This document shows, one piece after another, positions 1 to 8,920 of a stretch of 64,000 bases of DNA (positions within the stretch are counted from its first letter, which is position 1; each line of letters starts with the position of its first letter). The position numbers and the translations under genes were made by a program. Source of the stretch: Phascolarctobacterium sp. (GTDB taxonomy: Bacteria; Bacillota; Negativicutes; Acidaminococcales; Acidaminococcaceae). The stretch lies in contig JAHHUH010000008.1 in assembly GCA_020024105.1 (NCBI GenBank), forward strand, positions 17,706 to 81,705. Direction: 5' to 3'. Under the pieces are notes generated by a model that was given only the letters and a program-made list of their open reading frames with translations, was not told the DNA's origin and searched no databases.

Positions 1-1477
1 CGATGGAATTGAAAGCTTCTTCTTCAGCAGCAGCGCGAGCTTCACGAGCAGCTTGGATACGAGCTGCTCGAGCAGCGAAGTATTCTTCTCTCTTAGCTCT
101 CAGGAGGTCGCGACGGGAAACAACGATGCGTTTCTTTTCCAGGTCAACTTCGATGATTTCAGCTTCGAGTTCTTTGCCGATGTACGGAGTGAAGTCTTCA
201 ACGCGTTTCAATTCAACATGGGAAGCGGGCATGAAGCCTTCAACGCCTTCAACAGCAACAGCCAGGCCAACGATGTTTTTGGTTCTGTTTTTGATGATGC
301 GCAATACTTTTACGGTAGCGGGGCGTTTTTCGCCTTCAGCTAATTCAGCAACGGTTTTCCAAGCAGCGTCACGTTCAGCTTTGATTTTGGACATTTGGAT
401 GAAGTCGCTTTTGCCGCTAGCTGCAACAACTTTAACTTCAACAACATCGCCCGGTTTAATGGTGTTTTTCAATTCTTCAGCATCAGCGCCTTGTTCCCAT
501 TCATGGTAGGGTACGAAGCCGTCTTTCTGGTAACCGAAGGATACATAAACGCCGTCTTTATCCAGTTGAATAACAGTTGCTTCTACTACTTTACCAGTAT
601 ATATTTCTACCTCCTCTTGTTGTTTTAACAATTCTGCGAAATTTTCATTTTCCATTGCTATAATAGCCTCCTTAATTAAACGGTCAGGAGTTGATGCTCC
701 AGCCGTGATTCCAATTGTAGGATAATTACTTAACATTGCCGGTTCCAGCTCATCTGCAGTTTCAATATGGTAGGCTACGGGACAAACCTTGCTTACCAAA
801 TCGTACAAATGCCTGGTATTGGCACTATTGCGTCCACCAATGACGACGAAGGCGTCAACCTCGGCCGCTAATTTTATCGCTGCCTGCTGACGTTCAGCCG
901 TGGCTGTGCAGATAGTACGTTCTACCCTGTACTCTCCAGGTCTTTCTTTTTGAAGAGCTGCGAGAATTTCTTCAAATTTCTGCAGTTCAAAGGTGGTCTG
1001 GATGATTACCGCATACTTATCTTTTCTCGGAATATCAGTAATATCTTCTATATATTCGACGCATATGGCAGTTTTTCCTGCCCATTTTAAAATACTTTTT
1101 ATTTCTGGGTGATTTTTTTCACCTACGATAATGGGTAAATATCCATCTCGCGTTGCCTTGGCTGCTTTTTGCTGTGCAGCACGGACAAAGGGACAGGTTG
1201 CGTCAATGACGGGCAGCCCCTTGGCCTTAGCCTCCGCATATACTTCGGGGCCGACACCATGGGAGCGGATGATTACTGTTTCAGCTGCGTCAAACTGCTC
1301 CAGTGTGTCCTTGCAGGCAATGCCCTGCTCGGCCAGCTCCGCACATAGCTGCGGGTTATGGATAAGTGGTCCCAGGGTTGCCCCATGGATTTTCTTTTTT
1401 CCTGCAGTAAAGGCTAAATCTACGGCGCGCTTAACACCGAAGCAGAAGCCACAGGGATCGGCAAGCTTAATTTCCAT
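1..1477 (-). CDS. ispH: IspH-ribosomal protein S1 fusion (3' end beyond window)
   Basis: Bifunctional fusion. The N-terminal ~275 residues are 4-hydroxy-3-methylbut-2-enyl diphosphate reductase, the last step of the MEP isoprenoid pathway. Three cluster cysteines are visible in CGFCFGVKRAV (near the start), DATCPFV and TICTATAERQ, with the substrate motif GGRNSANTRHL. The frame then runs without a stop through a short linker (LIKEAIIAMENENFAELL, around position 655) into S1 RNA-binding repeats: one starting EEVEIYTGKVVEATVIQ, a second around KRPATVKVLRIIKN, then a charged Ala/Arg/Glu-rich stretch at the window edge. IspH-S1 fusions are known in clostridia and Negativicutes. The ATG at 1477 overlaps the end of plsC by 11 bases, so it is co-transcribed with cmk and plsC. 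The window truncates the S1 part, so the number of S1 repeats is unknown. An internal ATG at 655 could give separate S1, but the open frame favours a fusion. Confidence 0.93.
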   Translation of the reverse strand, partial: MEIKLADPCGFCFGVKRAVDLAFTAGKKKIHGATLGPLIHNPQLCAELAEQGIACKDTLEQFDAAETVIIRSHGVGPEVYAEAKAKGLPVIDATCPFVRAAQQKAAKATRDGYLPIIVGEKNHPEIKSILKWAGKTAICVEYIEDITDIPRKDKYAVIIQTTFELQKFEEILAALQKERPGEYRVERTICTATAERQQAAIKLAAEVDAFVVIGGRNSANTRHLYDLVSKVCPVAYHIETADELEPAMLSNYPTIGITAGASTPDRLIKEAIIAMENENFAELLKQQEEVEIYTGKVVEATVIQLDKDGVYVSFGYQKDGFVPYHEWEQGADAEELKNTIKPGDVVEVKVVAASGKSDFIQMSKIKAERDAAWKTVAELAEGEKRPATVKVLRIIKNRTKNIVGLAVAVEGVEGFMPASHVELKRVEDFTPYIGKELEAEIIEVDLEKKRIVVSRRDLLRAKREEYFAARAARIQAAREARAAAEEEAFNSI

Positions 1478-2072
1478 GCTTAATACCTGCCTGAAGCTGG
1501 GCAATATGCTGCATCATTTCCTCGGTCATGGAATTTAACAGCTCTTTGTTGATTTCCTGATCCTTGGGGAAATAGATGGGCTTGCCAAAGCAGACGTGCA
1601 CCTTGGGCCACAGCTTACCACAGCGTTTGACATCAGTACCTACTACACAGGAGGGTACGATGGCCGCTCTAGCCTTGCTGGCCATCATCAGGGCACCGGG
1701 AGCTGCCTTGCCCAGGGCACCGGTTTTACTGCGGGTACCCTCGGGGAAAATTGCCAGGACCTTATTATTTTGTAAAATCTCAATGCCATGCTTAATGGCA
1801 GTACGGTCCGCACCACCACGCTTTACAGGAAAGGCTCCCAATAATTTGTAAATGGAACCTAGAACAGGTACAAAGAGCTCCTGCTTAGCCATGAAATGCA
1901 CCTTACGAGTGGAGGCTACACCCAATACGGGAGGGTCCAAAAGGCTGATATGGTTGCTGGCAATAACCAGCGGACCTTCCTTGGGGATGTTTTCCGCACC
2001 ATGTACTTCCATACGTAGGCAAATGGTAAAGAGAATTCTTAAAATACCCTTGCAAAAATTATAAAAAAACAT
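1467..2072 (-). CDS. plsC: 1-acyl-sn-glycerol-3-phosphate acyltransferase
   Basis: Membrane-associated acyltransferase making phosphatidic acid from lysophosphatidic acid in phospholipid synthesis. The 201-residue protein starts with a hydrophobic segment, then has the catalytic NHISLLD (HX4D, residues 41-46) and the substrate-binding EGTRS (about 111-115) typical of PlsC. Length is normal for the short bacterial PlsC group. Its start overlaps the end of cmk and its end overlaps the start of the IspH-S1 gene, so the three genes look translationally coupled. Confidence 0.93.
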   Translation of the reverse strand: MFFYNFCKGILRILFTICLRMEVHGAENIPKEGPLVIASNHISLLDPPVLGVASTRKVHFMAKQELFVPVLGSIYKLLGAFPVKRGGADRTAIKHGIEILQNNKVLAIFPEGTRSKTGALGKAAPGALMMASKARAAIVPSCVVGTDVKRCGKLWPKVHVCFGKPIYFPKDQEINKELLNSMTEEMMQHIAQLQAGIKHGN

Positions 2073-2736
2073 TTTCCTTCTCCTGTACTAGCTGCATCAG
2101 ATAAGTAGTAACTTCTTCAATGGTCATAGCGGAGGTGTCCAGATAAAGGGCATCCTCAGCCTGGCGCAGGGGGCTGATAGCACGTTCGCTGTCCTGTTTG
2201 TCACGATTGGCGATTTCTTGCTGTAAGACCTCTAACTTAACGTCCTCACCTTTAGCCACCAGCTCCTTGTAGCGTCTAAGGGCTCTTTCCTCCACAGAGG
2301 CAGTTAAAAAGACTTTGACATCTGCCTGGGGAAAGACTACGGTGCCGATATCACGTCCGTCCATGAGGACGCCGCCTGCCTCTCCCATACGTCTCTGCTG
2401 GGCTACCATGGCTTCGCGGACCGCACCGATGGCTGCCACACGAGAAACATTGGCGGTTACCTCCTGGCTACGGATAGCCGTGGTTACCTCCACCCCATCT
2501 ACAAAGACACGATTAACCTTAGCCTCAGGCTTAAACTCGATGAGCATTTTTTCAGCGAGGCCGCTGATGAAGTCTCCATCAAAATCTGCACCGGTCTGCA
2601 AGAATTTCCAGGCAACGCTCCGGTACATGGCACCGGTATCAATGTAAGCGTAGCCCAGCTTTTCAGCTACCAGCTTGGCAATAGTACTTTTACCTGCTCC
2701 CGCAGGGCCATCAATGGCAACAACTAATTTTTTCAT
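2059..2736 (-). CDS. cmk: Cytidylate kinase
   Basis: Phosphorylates CMP/dCMP with ATP in pyrimidine nucleotide recycling. A P-loop, GPAGAGKST, lies at about residues 10-18, followed by the CMP-binding DTGAMYR, DGRDIGT and a lid-type RDKQDSERAISPL. A GTG at 2748 extends the frame by four residues, but the ATG at 2736 has AAGGTG at suitable spacing and gives the usual MKK-hydrophobic start, so I chose it. It is the first gene of cmk-plsC-ispH/rpsA, an order common in Firmicutes. Confidence 0.93.
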   Translation of the reverse strand: MKKLVVAIDGPAGAGKSTIAKLVAEKLGYAYIDTGAMYRSVAWKFLQTGADFDGDFISGLAEKMLIEFKPEAKVNRVFVDGVEVTTAIRSQEVTANVSRVAAIGAVREAMVAQQRRMGEAGGVLMDGRDIGTVVFPQADVKVFLTASVEERALRRYKELVAKGEDVKLEVLQQEIANRDKQDSERAISPLRQAEDALYLDTSAMTIEEVTTYLMQLVQEKENVFL

Positions 2737-2754
2737 GATTAAAATCACACCTTT

Positions 2755-3993
2755 TTAATAGGATGCTGCTGCAGTGCCTGCAGCATAACCACTGGAATAG
2801 GCAATTTGCAGATTAAAGCCACCTGTGTAGCCGTCCACATCCATTACCTCACCAGCGAAATAAAGACCTTCAATCAGCTTGGAGGCCATGGTCTTCGGAT
2901 TAATTTCCTTCACGTCCACCCCACCGGCAGTAACAATAGCCTCTGCAATGGGTCGGGTACCGGTAATAGGAATTATAAAATGCTTAAGGGTATCCACCAG
3001 GCGCTTTCTTTCCTCACGGGAAATCTGGTTTACATATTTATCCTCATAGAGATAAGCCATGTCGCAAACCACGGGTATCAGGCGCTGCGGGAGCAGGTCC
3101 TTCATGCCATTTACCAGCTGCTTACGGCTATAGGTAGCAAAGTCTCTCTGAATGCGGGCATCCAGCTTTTCTATGGTGAGAGCAGGCTTCAGGTCCAAGG
3201 CTAATTCTACCTCGGTGCCCTTGGCCAGGGCGGCAGAAGCTGTATTGCTCAGGGAAAGGATAATAGGACCGGAAACACCAAAATGGGTAAAGAGCATTTC
3301 CCCAAATTCCTCGTCCACCTTTTTGCCATCAGCCCAGAGTGTAGCCTGTACATTACGTAGGGACAGGCCCTGCAGGTCATCCACATAGGGATAATCGCTG
3401 ACTAAGGGGACTAAGGAGGGCTTGAGTGGGACTATGCTATGCCCCACCTGCTTGGCAAGCTTGGCACCAGAGCCGTCACTGCCTGTACCAGGATAGGAAG
3501 CACCACCTGTGGCCAGGATAACGGCATCTGCCGCATAAAAGCCGTGAATGGTCTTGACACCGGTAACTTTAGCATCTTGGGTAACTATCTCCAGGGCCTT
3601 GGTATCAGTTAATATTTTACCACCAGCCGTAGTATAAATTTTTACGAGAGTATCCACTACGTCCTTGGCAGAATCACTGACAGGAAAAACACGGTTGCCT
3701 CGTTCCACCTTGGTGGGCAGACCGTTGCTTTCTAATAATTGGATAATATTTTCATTAGTAAATTGGCGCAGGGCACTGTTAAGAAAGCGTCCGTTACCAG
3801 GAATGTTCTTTAATAATTCCTGAATGTCGCAGGCGTTAGTAATATTGCAGCGACCCTTACCGGTAATCATCATCTTCCTACCGGGCTGGCGCATTTTCTC
3901 TAAAATCTGTACCTCTGCTTCCTGGTAGAGAGCGGCAATACCTGCTAATAGGCCTGCCGGACCACCACCAACGATTACTATTTTCTTTGTCAT
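2755..3993 (-). CDS. FAD-dependent oxidoreductase, HI0933/YhiN family
   Basis: A 412-residue flavoprotein with an N-terminal Rossmann dinucleotide-binding motif (IVIVGGGPAGLLAG), a glycine-rich MITGKGRCNITN segment, an ATGG motif and a C-terminal FAD site (GLYFAGEVMDVDGYTGGFN). This is the HI0933-like family, annotated as NAD(P)/FAD-dependent oxidoreductase or aminoacetone oxidase-like; the physiological substrate is not settled. Its start overlaps the stop of the downstream-numbered pseudouridine synthase gene by 4 bases and it ends 18 bases before the cmk start, so it is part of the same minus-strand run. Confidence 0.85.
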   Translation of the reverse strand: MTKKIVIVGGGPAGLLAGIAALYQEAEVQILEKMRQPGRKMMITGKGRCNITNACDIQELLKNIPGNGRFLNSALRQFTNENIIQLLESNGLPTKVERGNRVFPVSDSAKDVVDTLVKIYTTAGGKILTDTKALEIVTQDAKVTGVKTIHGFYAADAVILATGGASYPGTGSDGSGAKLAKQVGHSIVPLKPSLVPLVSDYPYVDDLQGLSLRNVQATLWADGKKVDEEFGEMLFTHFGVSGPIILSLSNTASAALAKGTEVELALDLKPALTIEKLDARIQRDFATYSRKQLVNGMKDLLPQRLIPVVCDMAYLYEDKYVNQISREERKRLVDTLKHFIIPITGTRPIAEAIVTAGGVDVKEINPKTMASKLIEGLYFAGEVMDVDGYTGGFNLQIAYSSGYAAGTAAASY

Positions 3994-4718
3994 ATAATTT
4001 TAGCCGCCTTTTTCAATTCACGCAGCTCACCCTCGGTCAAAGGACGGCATTTGCCACGGGACAGGCCATTAAGGGTTAAGCTGCCCATTTTTATTCTCTT
4101 CAAGTCACGTACGGGGAAGCCGATGAAATCACACATCCGGCGTACCTGACGGTTGCGCCCCTCGTGGATGGTAATATCAAAAAGGGTACAGTTCCTTTCG
4201 TGGTCATAGGAGCGCAGGTTGACTGTAGCCGGTGCCGTCATGCCGTCCTCCAGCTTAACGCCGATACGCAGCAGGTCCAGCTTTTCCTGGGGAACGATGC
4301 CCGGTACCTTGACCAGATAGGTCTTGTTGACCTCGTGGCTGGGATGCATTAGCTTCTGGGCCAGCTCACCGTCATTGGTCAGTAGCAGTAGGCCCTCCGT
4401 ATTGTAATCCAGACGTCCGACGGGAAAGACCCTTTCCGGCAGCTCCTGAACGTAATCTGCTACAGTACGACGGTTTTGGGGGTCGGACATGGTAGTAACT
4501 ACGCCACGGGGCTTGTAAAACAGCAGGTACACCTTAGCCTCGGCCTTGATGGGATTGCCATCCACCGTAATGCGGCAGCTGGATGCCTCAAATTTGGAGC
4601 CTAATTCCTTTACTACCTTGCCGTTTACCTTTACCCTACCGGCGGTTATGATTTTTTCTGCTTCGCGACGGGAGGCGATACCTGCCGCTGCTAATATTTT
4701 TTGTAAACGTTCTTCCAT
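3990..4718 (-). CDS. rluB: Pseudouridine synthase, RluB/RsuA family
   Basis: Isomerises a uridine in rRNA (RluB acts on 23S, RsuA on 16S). An N-terminal S4 RNA-binding domain (residues about 1-60, ERLQKILAAAGIASRREAE) precedes the catalytic domain with GRLDYNTEGLLLLTNDGEL, whose Asp is the nucleophile, and a C-terminal GRNRQVRRMC motif. It follows scpB by one base, as in many Firmicutes where rluB follows scpAB. The RluB versus RsuA choice rests on this context; the exact target is inferred. Confidence 0.88.
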   Translation of the reverse strand: MEERLQKILAAAGIASRREAEKIITAGRVKVNGKVVKELGSKFEASSCRITVDGNPIKAEAKVYLLFYKPRGVVTTMSDPQNRRTVADYVQELPERVFPVGRLDYNTEGLLLLTNDGELAQKLMHPSHEVNKTYLVKVPGIVPQEKLDLLRIGVKLEDGMTAPATVNLRSYDHERNCTLFDITIHEGRNRQVRRMCDFIGFPVRDLKRIKMGSLTLNGLSRGKCRPLTEGELRELKKAAKII

Positions 4719-4719
4719 T

Positions 4720-5277
4720 TTATCCCTCTATCCGCTGTTCATCCGACAGCTCGTCTTCTTCCTCTAAGGCTGATTCCTGTATTTGGGGCAAATCCTCCAA
4801 GGAAGGCAGGCCAAAGGTTTCTAAAAATTGTTCCGTAGTGCCGTATAGGATGGGGTTACCCAGGGCCTTTTTACGACCTACCTCATTGATTAAATCTAAG
4901 TCTAAGAGCGTATTAACTACCTTTTCCGCCTTAACGCCACGGATGGCTTCAATTTCGGCTCTGGTGACCGGCTGTTTAAAGGCCACGATAGCCAGGGTTT
5001 CCAGGGCGGCATTCGTTAATTTAATCTCCTTGCTCTGCTCCAGCTGGGTCAATAGCTCATAATGCTCCGGCTTGGTAACTAATTGGAAGCCACCGGCGAC
5101 CTCGCGAATCATCAAGCCACGGTCCTCAGCCTGGTAACGCTGCTGCAGCGTACTTACCAGCTCCCAGACCTGGGGCTTTTCCATAGTCATCAGCTCGGCA
5201 ATCTCACCTATACCCAAGGGCTTGCCTGCAGCAAAAAGCAGGGCCTCCAGGGCACTTAATCTTTTTTCCTGCTCCAT
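4720..5277 (-). CDS. scpB: Segregation and condensation protein B
   Basis: Winged-helix subunit of the SMC-ScpAB condensin that compacts and segregates the chromosome. The 185-residue protein has two winged-helix domains with the characteristic ETLAIVAFKQPVTRAEIEAIRG and an acidic C-terminal tail. Its start abuts the end of scpA, indicating translational coupling, and the partner smc gene is not in the window. Confidence 0.92.
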   Translation of the reverse strand: MEQEKRLSALEALLFAAGKPLGIGEIAELMTMEKPQVWELVSTLQQRYQAEDRGLMIREVAGGFQLVTKPEHYELLTQLEQSKEIKLTNAALETLAIVAFKQPVTRAEIEAIRGVKAEKVVNTLLDLDLINEVGRKKALGNPILYGTTEQFLETFGLPSLEDLPQIQESALEEEDELSDEQRIEG

Positions 5278-5987
5278 TACATATCTCCCTCATTTGCAAA
5301 AATATAAATTGGTGTAAAGGGTGCCGCCTGATTAACCGTAATACGGCCATCCTTTAACAGCTCCAGTATAGCCAGAAAAGCGGCTATCTTTTCGCCCTTG
5401 GCCTCTACGGTGAGCAGCTCCTGGAAGATAATACCCTGGGGCTTTAGCTGGAGCAGCTCCAAAATTTCCGCCATTTTTTCCTGAACACTAAAGGCCTGGG
5501 GCGTAATAAAGGCTTCCTGCATCCCTTCCTTGGTAGTGATGTTAGCCAGAGCCTTAAGCAGAACGCTAAAATCATATTTGGCCAGGGAGGTTCTCATGCT
5601 ATGGGCAAAATAAGGCTCCCTGGTAAAGACCTGGGCGTTAGCCTCCTTCATCTCTGTCAGAACAGTGGCACAGGCTTTAATCCTACGGTATTCCAAGAGC
5701 ATTTCCACCAGCATCTGACGGGGGTCTCCCTCCTCGTCCTCCTCCACAGCTGTCTGCTTGGGCAGCAGCATGCGGGACTTAATCTGCAGGAGAGTAGCAG
5801 CCATGACGATGAATTCGCTGGCTATCTCCATGTCAAACTCGCTCATAGCCCTTAGATAGGCCATGTACTGCTCCGTGATGGAAACAATGGGAATATCATA
5901 AATATCAATTTTATCTTTGTCAATGAAGCTTAAAAGCAGGTCCAGAGGACCCTCAAAAGCATTCAGCTTTAGAGATAAATTACTCAT
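5277..5987 (-). CDS. scpA: Segregation and condensation protein A
   Basis: Kleisin subunit of the SMC-ScpAB complex, bridging SMC heads. The N-terminus shows the family signature FEGPLDLLLSFIDKDKIDIYDIPI, followed by a helical, acidic middle and a C-terminal winged helix; 236 residues is normal. It lies between trpS (6-base gap) and scpB, a common Firmicutes order apart from trpS. Confidence 0.93.
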   Translation of the reverse strand: MSNLSLKLNAFEGPLDLLLSFIDKDKIDIYDIPIVSITEQYMAYLRAMSEFDMEIASEFIVMAATLLQIKSRMLLPKQTAVEEDEEGDPRQMLVEMLLEYRRIKACATVLTEMKEANAQVFTREPYFAHSMRTSLAKYDFSVLLKALANITTKEGMQEAFITPQAFSVQEKMAEILELLQLKPQGIIFQELLTVEAKGEKIAAFLAILELLKDGRITVNQAAPFTPIYIFANEGDM

Positions 5988-5993
5988 AGGAAA

Positions 5994-6986
5994 TTATAAA
6001 ACATTCATTGCAGCTTTAATTTCTGCCATATTCTTCTCTGCTTCTACGCGTGCTCTCTGCTCGCCGTATTCCAGAACTTCTTTAATATAGCCGGGCTTCT
6101 GTTCCAGCTCCTTACGTTTAGCGTGGATGCCGGCTAACATGCTGTTCATCTTTTCAGCTAAGCATTTTTTACATTGGACACAGCCGATTTCGCCTGCGCG
6201 GCATTTAGCTTCAATGTCTGCTACCTCCTCGGTATTGAAAACCTTCTGGAACTGGTAAACGATGCAGACATTGGGATCGCCGGGGTCGGTTTTCTTAATA
6301 CGCTTCGGGTCAGTGGTCATCATGCGGATTTGGGCGGAAACCTCTTCCGGAGGAGCGCCGAAGGGAATGGTGTTGCCGTAGGATTTGGACATCTTACGAC
6401 CATCGATACCGGGCAGAACCTTTGCTTTGGAGAAAACTGCCTGGGGTTCCGGGAAGACTTCCTTATGGTACATATTGTTAAAACGACGGACAATTTCACG
6501 AGTCAGCTCCAGATGGGCGGATTGGTCCTCACCTACGGGTACGCAGGTGGCCTTGTAGAGCATGATATCTGCTGCCATCAGGACAGGATAGCCCAGGAAG
6601 CCATAGGTGTGCAGATCCTTGCCGCTGCCGTCTAAATCACGAATTTTATCCTTGTAGGTCGGTACGCGCTCCAACCAGCCCAGGGGAGTACTCATGCCCA
6701 GCAGTAAAGCTAATTCGGCATGCTCCTTGACATGGGATTGGACGAAAATAACATTTTTTTCCGGATCAAGGCCTGCGCTTAACCAATCTATAGCCATTTC
6801 CATAATATTAGTCTGTAATTTGGAAGTGTTTGCATAAGAAGAAGTTAATGCATGCAAATCGACAATGGAAAAGAAGCATTCGTACTCGTGCTGTAAGCGT
6901 ATCCAATTTTCCAAGGCTCCCATATAGTTGCCCAAGTGAAAGCGACCAGATGGTTGCATACCGCTAAAAATTCTACCTTTGTTCAT
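5994..6986 (-). CDS. trpS: Tryptophanyl-tRNA synthetase
   Basis: Class I synthetase charging tRNA-Trp. The HIGH-type motif appears as PSGRFHLGN near residue 12, and the KMSKS loop as GRKMSKSYG around residue 200. Length (330) matches bacterial TrpRS. It contains a CRAGEIGCVQCKKC cluster of cysteines near residues 260-275, a pattern seen in some TrpRS proteins that bind a metal or FeS cluster. The 36-base gap upstream leaves no room for a T-box leader, so it is probably transcribed with the upstream peptidase gene. Confidence 0.95.
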   Translation of the reverse strand: MNKGRIFSGMQPSGRFHLGNYMGALENWIRLQHEYECFFSIVDLHALTSSYANTSKLQTNIMEMAIDWLSAGLDPEKNVIFVQSHVKEHAELALLLGMSTPLGWLERVPTYKDKIRDLDGSGKDLHTYGFLGYPVLMAADIMLYKATCVPVGEDQSAHLELTREIVRRFNNMYHKEVFPEPQAVFSKAKVLPGIDGRKMSKSYGNTIPFGAPPEEVSAQIRMMTTDPKRIKKTDPGDPNVCIVYQFQKVFNTEEVADIEAKCRAGEIGCVQCKKCLAEKMNSMLAGIHAKRKELEQKPGYIKEVLEYGEQRARVEAEKNMAEIKAAMNVL

Positions 6987-7022
6987 TCATAAAACCCCTT
7001 TACTTAATAAAAATTATATCTT

Positions 7023-7643
7023 CTAGAAGAAAATCCCCAAAATGGCAGATACCAATGTCATATACATTTGTGCCAGAGGATTAATAATCATACCAATGAT
7101 GCCGGTGAATACCAGGGCGATCAGGATGTAAAAACCGTATTGACCAACAAAATTCTCAAATTGATAAGCCTGCTTAGGCGGTAAAAGCTCAGCCAGGAGC
7201 TTGGAACCATCCAAGGGCGGAATGGGAATTAAGTTAAAGAAAGCAAACCATACATTGTAGAGCTGCATCCACAGCAAAAATTTAGTAACACCTACACTGA
7301 GTAGGCCGAATTTGGCTAAAAGCACGGAAGTAAGTGCAGCCAGGAAGCAAAGGAACAGGTTAGCGGCAGGACCTGCCAGGGAAACCTTAATCATACCTTC
7401 ACGACGGTTACGGAAATTATTCGGGTTAATGGCTACGGGCTTAGCCCAACCAAAGCCGCAGATAACCAGCAGGATGGCACCTAGGATATCCAGGTGGGCA
7501 AACGGGTTAAAGGTCAACCGGCCTAAATAACGAGGAGTAGGATCGCCCATGTTTTCTGCACATTGGGCATGAGCATATTCATGTATGGAAATGGCGAATA
7601 GTAGTGCGGGAACGCGGTAAATCATCGTACTAAAATCTAGCAT
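7023..7643 (-). CDS. Site-2 protease family membrane protein (M50)
   Basis: Intramembrane zinc metalloprotease-like protein of the YwhC/short S2P type. The zinc motif HEYAHA lies in the first transmembrane segment, and a second conserved motif, NLIPIPPLDGSKLL (NPxPPLDG type), supplies the third ligand Asp. Several hydrophobic segments follow. A TTG at 7655 extends the frame, but the ATG at 7643 sits six bases after GGAGG, so it is the likely start. Placement before trpS-scpA-scpB is typical of Firmicutes. The substrate is unknown. Confidence 0.88.
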   Translation of the reverse strand: MLDFSTMIYRVPALLFAISIHEYAHAQCAENMGDPTPRYLGRLTFNPFAHLDILGAILLVICGFGWAKPVAINPNNFRNRREGMIKVSLAGPAANLFLCFLAALTSVLLAKFGLLSVGVTKFLLWMQLYNVWFAFFNLIPIPPLDGSKLLAELLPPKQAYQFENFVGQYGFYILIALVFTGIIGMIINPLAQMYMTLVSAILGIFF

Positions 7644-7726
7644 AAATACCTCCAAATCTTCAATAGTACAATTATATCAAATTTTTGCAAAAAAATAAAT
7701 GGAATAAAAATAGAATAAATAGGAAA

Positions 7727-8500
7727 TTATCCATCCAGAGCTACTCCCTGCTGCATGCGGAAGCAAAGGGCGGACTGCCTCAGAAAGAGCTTCTGAGCCT
7801 GGGGTGTATAGCGGGTTTCATCATCGGTCCAGATGATCAGAGGATAGATTAAATGGGAGAGCAGCTGACCATCCTTATATACCAGCTGTTCATAAACAGC
7901 CGCATGGTTATGCACTAAATCGAAGCGGTACCACTGGACTGTGTTCCCCGTTCTGAACCAGGCAGCCTTTTCCCGGTCATTTTTGTATTTGGTGCTTTGG
8001 TCAAGATAAACCTGTAACGCATTGTCCCCACCCTCCCAGTTGGGGCTATTCCAGGGAGATGGTGGTGGTAAAGTAATCGTATTAAATTCCCAATGAATCT
8101 TCTGGGCAGTTAAATCTCTGGCCAGGAGTAACAGGGAGAACATATAGTCCTCATTGGTACGGGGGCGCACCTCTTTAAAAGTAAGCCGAGGATAATTAGC
8201 AGTATGGACCAGCTGCCCCTGCTTGTAGACCCGGAGAAATTGCAGGGCGGAGCGTTTCTTTTCCAAATCGAAGCAGTAGCGCAGCTGATATTCCTCTCCG
8301 GCAGCTTCATCCAGCATTCGGTAGGTACAGCTCGCTCTCTGAGTAGCAGCATTGTAGCTATAGGATTCTGTATCCCAATAAAAACGGGTCCCCTCTCCCC
8401 CATCAAAAAGATAAAACCAGTTGGTAGCCTGGACCGGTACGGAGCTGGCTAGCAGGCAGGAGCATATTATACAAAAATAATAAATTATCTTCTTTAACAT
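7727..8500 (-). CDS. Secreted protein of unknown function with duplicated halves
   Basis: I do not recognise a named family. The N-terminus (MLKKIIYYFCIICSCLLASS...VQA) is a signal peptide, so the mature protein of about 230 residues is exported. The mature part looks like two related halves: each has an aromatic start, a Y-x-Y/WYRFDL core (RYCFDL and WYRFDL), then a YKQGQLV or YKDGQLL turn followed by a Tyr-Pro (NYPRL, IYPLI). The ATG at 8500 is preceded by AAAGGA; an upstream ATG at 8533 would add 11 residues and spoil the signal peptide. It stands alone between an S2P gene and a long intergenic region. Confidence 0.7.
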   Translation of the reverse strand: MLKKIIYYFCIICSCLLASSVPVQATNWFYLFDGGEGTRFYWDTESYSYNAATQRASCTYRMLDEAAGEEYQLRYCFDLEKKRSALQFLRVYKQGQLVHTANYPRLTFKEVRPRTNEDYMFSLLLLARDLTAQKIHWEFNTITLPPPSPWNSPNWEGGDNALQVYLDQSTKYKNDREKAAWFRTGNTVQWYRFDLVHNHAAVYEQLVYKDGQLLSHLIYPLIIWTDDETRYTPQAQKLFLRQSALCFRMQQGVALDG

Positions 8501-8596
8501 AGCAAAAATCCTTTCACACTTTAAGTATAACACTTTTACAGGTGGAGATGAGTAAAAGAATAGCTAATCTGAGATATTCTTCTTTTTTATATGGGT

Positions 8597-8895
8597 TTTG
8601 TTAATTTTTAATTGATATTATATAAGCTAAGCAATGGCGTGAGGTAGGGGTTGGGCAGCTGCTTGGAGTGCAGTAAGCGTTATTTGGAGCGGCAAAAGGC
8701 TCACATATTTTGTTTCGAGGCGGCTGCCCTTGGAGCTTGTAGACTGCGAGGGTGATGCTTTGTCATGAGGATAAGGTCTTGGGGCAAGATAAGCAGAGCT
8801 CCCCTTCCAACACTTGACCCAGGGACAGCGAGTAAATTTTCTCCAAATACAAAAGGACTACGCACAGCTTGTTCAGCTGGACGTAGTCCTTTATT
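8597..8895 (+). ncRNA. Candidate structured small RNA with promoter and terminator
   Basis: No gene fills 8501-8920. On the plus strand there is a plausible promoter (TTGTTA at 8598, 17-base spacer, TATAAG at 8621), then about 220 bases of relatively GC-rich sequence with nested complementarity: GGGCAGC (8653-8659) can pair with GCTGCCC (8723-8729), and GGAGCT (8732-8737) with AGCTCC (8797-8802), with smaller hairpins inside. It ends at a strong hairpin with a T-rich tail (8852-8892). It does not show the hallmark motifs of RNase P, tmRNA or SRP RNA that I know. It may be an sRNA or only a decayed sequence. Confidence 0.35.
8850..8895. terminator. Bidirectional hairpin terminator after the crotonase gene
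   Basis: AAAGGACTACG (8852-8862) pairs with CGTAGTCCTTT (8882-8892), with an inner AGCT/AGCT pairing. T-rich runs follow on either strand, so it can end the minus-strand crotonase transcript and any plus-strand transcript from 8.6 kb. Confidence 0.75.
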
Positions 8896-8920
8896 TTCAG
8901 CTAGCCTTTAATTAGTAAGC

